NCBI GenBank assembly: GCA_051891195.1
Contig: JBJFEZ010000021.1
Coordinates: 1 to 12,442 of the forward strand
Direction: 5' to 3'
Source of the DNA: CAG-273 sp051891195
GTDB lineage: Bacteria > Bacillota > Clostridia > TANB77 > CAG-508
DNA length: 12,442 nucleotides
This document shows, one piece after another, positions 6,980 through 12,442 of this stretch (the stretch's first letter is position 1; the number at the start of each line of letters is the position of its first letter). Both the position numbers and the translations under genes were made by a program. The notes below the pieces were generated by a model, which saw only the letters and a list, made by a program, of their open reading frames with translations, was not told the DNA's origin and searched no databases.

Positions 6980-7621
6980 ATGAGTAATGAAAATAAAATT
7001 ACTAATTGGCTAAAAAGTAATTTAAGATGGATAATAGTTGCAACTTGCACAATTATTTTAATGGTTATTATTATAAACATACTTAATAATAAAATACAAA
7101 GCTTTGATATGAAGGTATATTCTTTTATATCAAATTTTATTTCACAAAACAATACAATAATTATGAAAGTAATTACTGAAGTAGCTTCAGCAACAATATT
7201 ATGTGGAATGTGTGCAACAATACTTATATTTATAAAAAACAAAAAGTATGGCTTATTAATAGCTATTAATTTATTCATAAGTACAGTATTAAACATAATA
7301 CTAAAAAATATTTTTGATAGAGCAAGACCTGAAGGTTATCGCTTAATAGAAGCAGGTGGATTTAGCTTTCCATCAGGACACTCAATGGCAAGTATGACAT
7401 TTTATGGTTTTTTAATTTATTTAATCTTAAAAAAAGTACAAAATAAATACATAAAATGGACTTCTGTAATTATACTATCAATAATAATACTAGCGGTTGG
7501 TATTAGTCGTATTTATTTAGGAGTACACTATGCAAGTGATGTAATAGGTGGCTTTTGCTTTTCCATTATATACTTAGCTTTTTTTACACACTTTGTGTGT
7601 CGCTTTGGGGACGTTTCTTAA
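6980..7621 (+). CDS. PAP2 superfamily membrane phosphatase
   Basis: A multi-span membrane protein of 213 residues with all three PAP2 motifs: K109-x-x-x-x-x-x-RP117, P131-SGH134 and S176-R-x5-H183. Such enzymes dephosphorylate lipid phosphates such as undecaprenyl-pyrophosphate or phosphatidate on the outer face of the membrane. Hydrophobic segments are visible near residues 15-35, 65-85, 90-108, 136-150, 157-174 and 190-205. An in-frame GTG at 6947 also exists but overlaps trmB, while ATG 6980 has AAGGGAAAG about 11 bases upstream, so I use the latter. The last residues, VCRFGDVS, are encoded by a REP-like palindrome that begins near 7597, suggesting the original C-terminus was replaced by repeat sequence. 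An undecaprenyl-phosphate recycling role is plausible but unproved. Confidence 0.88.
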   Translation: MSNENKITNWLKSNLRWIIVATCTIILMVIIINILNNKIQSFDMKVYSFISNFISQNNTIIMKVITEVASATILCGMCATILIFIKNKKYGLLIAINLFISTVLNIILKNIFDRARPEGYRLIEAGGFSFPSGHSMASMTFYGFLIYLILKKVQNKYIKWTSVIILSIIILAVGISRIYLGVHYASDVIGGFCFSIIYLAFFTHFVCRFGDVS

Positions 7622-7629
7622 AACGACAC
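7597..7629 (+). repeat. REP-like palindrome, unit 1
   Basis: GTGTCG (7597-7602) pairs with CGACAC (7624-7629), and TTT (7604-7606) can pair with AAA (7620-7622) across one mismatch, around the core GGGGACGTTTCTT. The first part encodes the end of the PAP2 protein and the TAA within it is its stop. The GGGACG-core palindrome resembles the REP elements linked to REP-associated tyrosine transposases in Bacillota. That link is from general memory, and no transposase lies in the window. Confidence 0.6.
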
Positions 7630-7676
7630 TTTGTCGCTTTAGGGACGCTTCTTAAAGCGACAAATTTTTTTCTTTT
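7630..7676 (+). terminator. REP-like palindrome, unit 2, acting as terminator
   Basis: TTTGTCGCTTTA (7630-7641) and TAAAGCGACAAA (7653-7664) are perfect 12-base arms around GGGACGCTTCT, and the stem runs straight into seven Ts and a TTTTG tail (7665-7676). The core and arms repeat unit 1 with few changes, so two copies stand in tandem. The T-tract makes this copy a good Rho-independent terminator for the pth-rng-trmB-PAP2 transcript. Confidence 0.75.
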
Positions 7677-7686
7677 GTTCACAATA

Positions 7687-7716
7687 TAGACATAAAATCT
7701 TTGTATAATATATAAT
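7687..7716 (+). promoter_or_regulatory. Probable sigma-A promoter of the two-component genes
   Basis: TAGACA (7687-7692, one mismatch to TTGACA) and TATAAT (7711-7716) stand 18 bases apart just after the terminator at 7630-7676 and ahead of the response regulator start at 7746. Another TATAAT at 7704-7709 overlaps with a poor -35. The RBS GGAGGG (7733-7738) follows. Exact start is uncertain. Confidence 0.55.
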
Positions 7717-7745
7717 AATTATGAGAATTTTTGGAGGGAAATATA

Positions 7746-8423
7746 ATGAATAATGTTAATATTTTAGTTGTAGATGATGAATCAAGAATGAGAAAATTAA
7801 TAAAAGATTTTTTGGCTCAAAAGGGATATAGCATATTAGAAGCAGGAAATGGCGAAGAAGCTCTTCAAGTATATGAAGAAAATAAAAATAATATTAATTT
7901 AATTCTATTAGATGTAATGATGCCAAAGTTAGATGGTTGGTCTGTTTTACGTCAAATAAGACAAAACTCAAATATTCCAGTTATAATGTTAACAGCAAGA
8001 GGAGAAGAACAAGATGAATTGTTTGGATTTGAACTTGGAGTAGATGAATATATATCAAAACCTTTTAGTCCTAAAATTTTAGTAGCAAGAGTAGAAGCTT
8101 TATTAAAAAGAACTATAGGAGATAAAAAACAGGTAAAAGACTATGGTGGTATTACAATAGACCCAGAAGGGAGAACGGTTAAAGTAGATGGAAAACAAAT
8201 TGAAATGAGTTTACGCGAATATGAATTATTAAAATATTTAGTGGAAAATCAAGGTATTGCTTTATCTAGAGACAAAATTTTAAACAATGTATGGAATTAT
8301 GACTATTATGGAGATTCAAGAACAATAGACAGTCATATAAAGAAAATAAGACATAAATTAGGGAAAAAAGGCAAATACATAGAAACTATGAGAGGCGTAG
8401 GATACAAATTTGAAGTCAAATAA
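7746..8423 (+). CDS. OmpR/PhoB family response regulator
   Basis: A 225-residue two-domain regulator. The receiver has the acid pocket D10-D11, phosphoacceptor D56 (LLLDVMMP), T83 (MLTARG) and K105 (SKPFSPK), all present. The C-terminal winged helix (about 130-225) shows LREYELLKYLVENQG, SRDKILNNVWNYDYYGDSRTIDSHIKKIRHKLGKKGKY and the end IETMRGVGYKFE, the OmpR pattern that binds direct repeats as a dimer. A TTG at 7731 would add five residues, but the SD GGAGGG lies over it and favours ATG 7746. It is followed 14 bases later by the histidine kinase, its obvious partner. The promoter it acts on cannot be told from this sequence. Confidence 0.95.
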   Translation: MNNVNILVVDDESRMRKLIKDFLAQKGYSILEAGNGEEALQVYEENKNNINLILLDVMMPKLDGWSVLRQIRQNSNIPVIMLTARGEEQDELFGFELGVDEYISKPFSPKILVARVEALLKRTIGDKKQVKDYGGITIDPEGRTVKVDGKQIEMSLREYELLKYLVENQGIALSRDKILNNVWNYDYYGDSRTIDSHIKKIRHKLGKKGKYIETMRGVGYKFEVK

Positions 8424-8437
8424 AAGTGGGGTAAAAA

Positions 8438-9940
8438 ATGATAAAATTAAAGGAAAAATTGAAATCAGTAAGATTTAGGCTATTTTTAATACTTTGTATT
8501 GTTATAATGCTTTTAGTAATATGCTTAGTTACTATAAATAGCTTAGTTTTAGAAAATTTTTATATTTATAGTAAAACAAACACAATTAAAGAAATCTACA
8601 ATAAAATAAATAATTACTATAAAGATCCGGATTTACAAATAAATTTAGAAAGTGAACTAAAAAAAATAGCCTTTAGAAACAATTTTGATATTTTAATACA
8701 ATCAGATACAGATTTAATTTTATTTTCTACAAACAAAGACTTTTTGGCAAGCATAGAATCAGTAAAAGATAAATATAAAACAAAAATTGAAGAAAGAAAA
8801 AATTTATTATATAGCGATGAAAACTTAATAATAAGAAAAATAGATGACGCAAATAATAACCTAAACTACATATTACTATCTGGAAAGTTAGAAAATGATT
8901 ACAATTTATATATAAGAATTCCAATAGCACCTATTGAAGAAAGCGTAAGAATTTCAAATAATACTTTAATAATAATAGGAATATTAACACTTATTATATC
9001 AGCATTTGTTGCATCATTTATATCACGTAAATTTACAGAGCCAATATTACAATTAAATGATATTACTAAAAAAATGGCAAACTTAAATTTTGAGCAAAAG
9101 TATCGTATTAGTGATTCTGAAGATGAAATTAATGAGTTAGGGAAAAGCATTAATACTATGTCAGACAAACTAGAAAGTACAATTAAGCAGCTAAGAAAAA
9201 CAAACTCAGAACTTGAAAAAGATATTGAAGAAAAATCTAAAATAGATGAAATGAGAAAACAATTTATTTCAGATGTATCACACGAATTAAAAACACCAAT
9301 AGCTTTAATACAAGGATATGCAGAAGGTTTAATAGAAAATGTAAATACTGATGATGAATCTAGAAAATTTTATGCAGAAGTAATTTTAGACGAGTCAAAT
9401 AAAATGGATCTTTTAGTAAAGCAGCTACTACAATTAACTAAAATAGAATATGGAAAATTAGAGTTTAATAATAAAAAGTTTGATTTAGGAGAACTTATAA
9501 GAGAAGTAATTAGAAAATGCAATGTAATTTTAGAAGAAAATAAAATAGAGGTAATATTTAATTCTAAAGATCCAATTTATGTGTATGCAGATGATTTTTA
9601 CATAGAACAAATAGTAACAAATTATTTTACCAATGCTATAAAAAATGCTAAAGAAGTAAATGGTAAAAAACAAATAAAATTTACAATAAAAGAACAAGAA
9701 GATAAAGTTAGAGTAACAGTATTTAATACGGGAGATAATATACCAGAAGAAGAATTAAACAGAATTTGGGTTAGATTTTATAAGGTAGATAATTCACGTA
9801 ATCGTGAAAATAGTGGAAGCGGAATAGGGCTTTCTATAGTAAAAGCAATACAAAATAATTATCAAAATAAATATGGTGTAAAAAACAAAGAAAACGGAGT
9901 AGAGTTTTATTTTGATGTTGATAAAAATATGGAATTGTAG
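8438..9940 (+). CDS. Membrane histidine kinase with HAMP domain
   Basis: A 500-residue sensor kinase partnered with the regulator just upstream. TM1 is about residues 12-34, an extracellular sensor domain of about 140 residues follows (no family recognised), and TM2 is about 175-197. A HAMP linker (about 197-250) leads to a coiled coil, then HisKA with SDVSHELKTPIALIQGYAEG, where H282 is the phosphorylation site. The HATPase domain holds the N box NYFTNAIKNA (N399), G1 NTGDNIPEEELNRIW, the F box VRFYKVDNSR and G2 SGSGIGLSIV. All needed residues are intact. The HxxKTPIxLIxGYxEGL type is common in VanS/ResE-like kinases of Bacillota. ATG 8438 has a weak AGTGGGG site. The signal sensed is unknown; the sortase locus downstream makes a cell-envelope cue possible (inference). 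Confidence 0.93.
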   Translation: MIKLKEKLKSVRFRLFLILCIVIMLLVICLVTINSLVLENFYIYSKTNTIKEIYNKINNYYKDPDLQINLESELKKIAFRNNFDILIQSDTDLILFSTNKDFLASIESVKDKYKTKIEERKNLLYSDENLIIRKIDDANNNLNYILLSGKLENDYNLYIRIPIAPIEESVRISNNTLIIIGILTLIISAFVASFISRKFTEPILQLNDITKKMANLNFEQKYRISDSEDEINELGKSINTMSDKLESTIKQLRKTNSELEKDIEEKSKIDEMRKQFISDVSHELKTPIALIQGYAEGLIENVNTDDESRKFYAEVILDESNKMDLLVKQLLQLTKIEYGKLEFNNKKFDLGELIREVIRKCNVILEENKIEVIFNSKDPIYVYADDFYIEQIVTNYFTNAIKNAKEVNGKKQIKFTIKEQEDKVRVTVFNTGDNIPEEELNRIWVRFYKVDNSRNRENSGSGIGLSIVKAIQNNYQNKYGVKNKENGVEFYFDVDKNMEL

Positions 9941-9959
9941 TATTATCAACAAATATAGA

Positions 9960-9992
9960 AAGAATTGGACGATCAACGATCGTCCAATTCTT
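9960..9992 (+). terminator. Perfect 15-bp hairpin after the kinase
   Basis: AAGAATTGGACGATC (9960-9974) and GATCGTCCAATTCTT (9978-9992) are exact complements with a 3-base AAC loop. It lies 20 bases after the kinase stop, so it should end the two-component transcript, though the downstream run is only TTCTTG with no long T-tract. A bidirectional terminator or an operator is also possible. It is followed by the region that holds the sortase promoter. Confidence 0.6.
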
Positions 9993-10042
9993 GATATTGC
10001 CTAAATTTGAATAATAAGTCGTATTTTGTCGACGAAAAATTC

Positions 10043-10071
10043 TTTACAAATTATGGCAAATATTGTAAAAT
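10043..10071 (+). promoter_or_regulatory. Probable sigma-A promoter of the sortase operon
   Basis: TTTACA (10043-10048) and TAAAAT (10066-10071) are separated by 17 bases. Transcription would start near 10078, leaving a leader of about 88 bases to the GTG at 10166, rich in A and T runs. The promoter lies inside the frame that could extend the sortase to a TTG at 10007, which argues that the extended start is not used. Confidence 0.5.
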
Positions 10072-10165
10072 AATAACATATAAAAAATTGCAATTTTTTT
10101 CAAAACAAATTTATTCAAAAAATTTTTTTCTTAAAAAATTTTCAAAAAAGGCAGGTGTAAAATAT

Positions 10166-10891
10166 GTGGTTAATTATACCAAAAGAGAGTTAAATTTATT
10201 AGCTTTATTAATAGCGCTTCTTATTGTTATAATATGTAATTTATTAATATTTCCTATTAAAAATTTTAATTCAACTAATTATTATTACAAACAAGTTTAT
10301 TCTAAAACAATACCCATTTCAAAAATTAATACTATGATATCAACAAAAACGTTAGATAGCGTTTTAAGTATAGAACAATTTAGCTATAAACAAGTTAATT
10401 CTGAACAAGAAATTTCTAATAAAGCAAATAACCAAGAAAATACAATAGAAACTGTACCTAAAAATATAACGCAAAGACAGCTTATAAATGAAAATAAAAC
10501 AAACAAGTGGAGAATTCAAATTCCAAAAATAAACTTAGATGTACATATTATGGAAGGAACAACTTCAGAAGTTTTATTAAAAGCAGTAGGTCATTTTAAA
10601 GAAACTAGTAAATGGAAAGGAAATGTAGGCTTAGCAGCACATAATAGGGGATATAACTGTAACTTTTTTCAGAAAATAAAAAACTTACAAATAGGAGATG
10701 AAATTATTTATTATACTAATAATGGAAAAAAGGTGTATAAAGTACAAACAAATAAAGTAATTTTAGATACAGACTGGAGTTATTTAGAACAAACTAATGA
10801 CAATAGAATTACTTTAATTACGTGTGAAGAAAATAGAAAAGACTACAGAAGATGTATTCAAGCAGTAGAAGTAAATAATTATAAAATATAA
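10166..10891 (+). CDS. Sortase (class D-like transpeptidase)
   Basis: From GTG 10166 the protein is 241 residues: a short basic start (VNYTKREL), a single signal-anchor helix NLLALLIALLIVIICNLLIF (about 9-28), an extracellular linker, and a sortase fold. Catalytic residues visible are H159 (LAAHNRGY), C220 (TLITCEE) and Arg at 228/229 (DYRRC). The SxWKGNVGLAAHNRGY pattern, the TDWSYL segment and a TLITC site point to clostridial class D-type enzymes; class is an inference. It cleaves LPXTG-type signals between Thr and Gly and joins proteins to the wall. An AGG at 10153-10155 supports GTG; a frame open back to TTG 10007 (adding 53 Lys/Phe-rich residues) has no RBS there. It sits 15 bases before its likely substrate gene. 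Confidence 0.85.
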   Translation: MVNYTKRELNLLALLIALLIVIICNLLIFPIKNFNSTNYYYKQVYSKTIPISKINTMISTKTLDSVLSIEQFSYKQVNSEQEISNKANNQENTIETVPKNITQRQLINENKTNKWRIQIPKINLDVHIMEGTTSEVLLKAVGHFKETSKWKGNVGLAAHNRGYNCNFFQKIKNLQIGDEIIYYTNNGKKVYKVQTNKVILDTDWSYLEQTNDNRITLITCEENRKDYRRCIQAVEVNNYKI

Positions 10892-10906
10892 AGGAGAAAA
10901 ACAAAA

Positions 10907-12190
10907 ATGAAATTATTTAATAAAATAACAACAATACTAATGATAAGCATATTATTTTTTAATATTTTCTTATACATAGGTAGTACAAGCATAGTTAAAG
11001 CAAGTGTAGCTCCTGCAGAAAAAGCAGATTTATATTCAAAAGGAGAAGTAGTATTATTTAACTATGACAATATTGGAATTGGAGTAGAAGTAATAGTTTA
11101 CCAAAAGGACGGAAAGGAGTACCCAGTATATTGCCTAAACAAAGGAAGACCTGGAGTTACAACAGACTTTCAATATAGTGTAACTCTAACTCAAATGCTT
11201 GCTAATCAAAAGGTTTGGAGAGCAATTACTAATGGGTATCCATTTAAAACACCAAAAGAGTTAGGTTGTGAAACTATGCAAGAAGCTTATGCTGCTACAA
11301 AAATGGCAGTATATGACACAATGTACAATTATGACTTAAGCAAATTTACAAATCATAATGACTTAGATTCAAATAGAAGAGTAGTTAATGCTATAAAACA
11401 AATTATAACAAATGCAAGAGAGTCTCAAGAAACCAAAGTTAGAGCTGCTTTAGAAATTATTGACGAAACTAAAACTTGGCAAGTAGATGAAAACGACAAA
11501 AATTATGTAAGTAAAACATATAGCGTAAAGGCTTCCGCTTTAAATGAAAACTATACTATATCATTAAGTAATATAGGAGACAAAGACTTTAAAGTAACAG
11601 ACATTAATAATAATGAAAAAAGCAAATTTATTAGTAATGAAAAATTTAAAATTTTACTTCAAATTTCAGAATTAGAAAAAGCGGGAGACTTTATAATAAC
11701 AGCAGAATCCTCATTAAAAACATTACCCATATTTTATGGCGAAAGTCCTAATCAAGAGTGGCAAAATTTTGCTGTATCAGTAGGAGAATATGAGTTTACA
11801 AATGCAACATTAAAACAAAGTTATCAAGAAAACAAAACTAAAATAGAAATACAAAAACAAGATGGAGATACTAAAACTCCGCTTGTAAATGGAGTTTTTA
11901 ATTTATTAGATGAAAACAAGCAAATACTTTATTCTGAATTAACTTCAAATGAATTAGGAATTATAGAGCTTGATTATTTATTACCAGGTAAATATTACTT
12001 AGAAGAAGTTGCTGCACCAGAAGGATACTATGGATATGAAGATATAATACCAGTAGAAATTAAACTAAACGAAAAAGTTATTATAAAAGTAGATAATTAT
12101 CAAGAGCAAGAAGAAAAGCCAGATGAAGAGCCACCACAAGAAAGTCAAGTATCAGTAGGCGAAAAAAAGCTTCCTAAAACAGGATTTTAA
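10907..12190 (+). CDS. Secreted thioester/CnaB-type surface protein with terminal LPKTGF
   Basis: This 427-residue protein has a signal peptide (MKLFNKITTILMISILFFNI..., likely cut after VKA near residue 33). Residues about 40-190 resemble a thioester (TQXA) domain: Cys76 in PVYCLN and EAYAATKMAVY (129-136), where the Gln that would bond to that Cys is not seen; the K132-M133 pair stands at the usual place. A CnaB-type domain (about 312-400) has Lys317 (IQKQDGDT), E367 in YYLEEVAAPEGYY and a possible Asp/Asn partner at 396-397, fitting a self-forming isopeptide bond. A Pro/Glu-rich stretch leads to LPKTGF (422-427), the sortase sorting motif, and the gene ends right there with no hydrophobic helix or basic tail. 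ATG 10907 follows AAGGAG (10891-10896). It is the probable partner of the sortase upstream, acting as an adhesin or pilin-like protein. Confidence 0.87.
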   Translation: MKLFNKITTILMISILFFNIFLYIGSTSIVKASVAPAEKADLYSKGEVVLFNYDNIGIGVEVIVYQKDGKEYPVYCLNKGRPGVTTDFQYSVTLTQMLANQKVWRAITNGYPFKTPKELGCETMQEAYAATKMAVYDTMYNYDLSKFTNHNDLDSNRRVVNAIKQIITNARESQETKVRAALEIIDETKTWQVDENDKNYVSKTYSVKASALNENYTISLSNIGDKDFKVTDINNNEKSKFISNEKFKILLQISELEKAGDFIITAESSLKTLPIFYGESPNQEWQNFAVSVGEYEFTNATLKQSYQENKTKIEIQKQDGDTKTPLVNGVFNLLDENKQILYSELTSNELGIIELDYLLPGKYYLEEVAAPEGYYGYEDIIPVEIKLNEKVIIKVDNYQEQEEKPDEEPPQESQVSVGEKKLPKTGF

Positions 12191-12197
12191 AAGTTAA

Positions 12198-12239
12198 TTT
12201 CATAAAAAGGTGCACTTTAAAGTGCATCTTTTTATGAAA
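12198..12239 (+). terminator. Strong 21-bp hairpin terminator after the surface protein
   Basis: Two 21-base arms (12198-12218 and 12219-12239) pair fully except for one G-U. The stem centres on GTGCACTTTAAAGTGCAT and its outer part contains AAAAAGG and CTTTTT. It begins 8 bases after the stop at 12190, and its AT symmetry lets it act on transcripts from both sides. It would end the sortase operon. Confidence 0.8.
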
Positions 12240-12442
12240 CAATGTTACTAAACAATGATTTTAGTTTAAAATTATTTAGCAACAAAAGAATAAACACCAA
12301 AATTAGCAAAAACTATTTACAAAATAAAAATATTGTAAAGCCTATAAATATGTTAGTTTATTCGCATAACATTCCTACGTAAGAAATAGTAAGCCAATTT
12401 TACGCAGTTCTATTACAGTGTAAAATTGGCTAACTCTTTCTA
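12240..12442. other. Non-coding end of window with inverted repeats
   Basis: I see no gene on either strand in these 203 bases. TTTACAA...TTGTAAA (12316-12339) is a small inverted repeat, and a 12-bp pair, AGCCAATTTTAC (12392-12403) with GTAAAATTGGCT (12420-12431), encloses 16 bases. The latter may be a terminator of a gene that comes in from the right on the other strand, or part of an element cut by the window edge. On the minus strand a short frame of about 21 codons is open from the window end, too short to name. Confidence 0.4.

Noticed and set aside
6931..7296. 121-codon minus-strand frame opposite the PAP2 gene
   Set aside because: Antisense to a gene with all PAP2 motifs; the hydrophobic product mirrors the membrane helices of the real gene.
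10027..10033. TGTCGAC as a Spo0A box before the sortase promoter
   Set aside because: One mismatch to the TGNCGAA core and a single 7-base site is too weak to claim.
1..12442. Template repeat or reverse transcriptase of a DGR
   Set aside because: I looked for a second copy of the 700-832 segment and for RT motifs (YxDD context) and saw neither; if present they lie outside the window.
1..12442. Recoded TGA (code 4 or 25), suggested by the lack of TGA stops
   Set aside because: No conserved protein here contains an in-frame TGA and Trp is always TGG; twelve genes without a TGA stop is not surprising in AT-rich DNA.
1..12442. CRISPR arrays, tRNA or rRNA genes, complete insertion sequences
   Set aside because: No regularly spaced repeats, cloverleaf, rRNA-like stretch or transposase was seen on either strand.

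Overview
The window is very AT-rich, its genes carry strong Shine-Dalgarno sites, and it encodes a Gram-positive cell-surface toolkit: a sortase with an LPXTG protein, a teichoic-acid-type CDP-glycerol transferase and an OmpR/histidine-kinase pair. This points to a low-GC Bacillota, most likely a Clostridia-type (gut-like) bacterium. That assignment is an inference from gene content and style. The standard code fits: no full-length gene has an in-frame TGA, and the twelve main reading frames end in TAA (8) or TAG (4).

Layout, left to right, all genes on the + strand. (1) 2-814: the 3' part of a formylglycine-generating-enzyme/C-type-lectin-fold protein. Its last ~120 bases look like the variable region of a diversity-generating retroelement (DGR), followed by a terminator at 938-970. 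(2) 1097-3960: a consensus promoter drives a GT-A glycosyltransferase and a TagF-like CDP-glycerol glycerophosphotransferase, a small envelope-polymer operon. (3) 4018-7621: a tightly packed run of an apparently frameshifted GNAT acetyltransferase, pth, an RNase E/G that lacks the usual C-terminal Zn-link, trmB and a PAP2 phosphatase. It ends in two tandem REP-like palindromes, the second followed by a T-tract. (4) 7746-9940: an OmpR/PhoB response regulator and a two-TM HAMP histidine kinase with their own promoter, ending in a perfect 15-bp hairpin. (5) 10166-12190: a sortase and its probable substrate, a secreted protein with a thioester-like domain, a CnaB domain and a terminal LPKTGF, closed by a 21-bp-stem terminator. 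(6) 12240-12442: no gene seen, only inverted repeats.

Functionally, the flanking blocks build and decorate the cell surface: a diversifiable lectin-fold protein, a phosphopolyol polymer, and a sortase-linked adhesin. The middle block is translation and RNA housekeeping: recycling of peptidyl-tRNA, RNA cleavage and tRNA m7G46 methylation. The two-component system sits directly before the sortase locus, but the sequence does not show that it regulates it.

The items most worth following up are the DGR-like variable tail with no template repeat or reverse transcriptase in the window, the sortase substrate that stops immediately after LPKTGF with no membrane anchor, the GNAT frameshift whose geometry resembles the prfB +1 site, and the REP-like palindromes that supply the last codons of the PAP2 gene.
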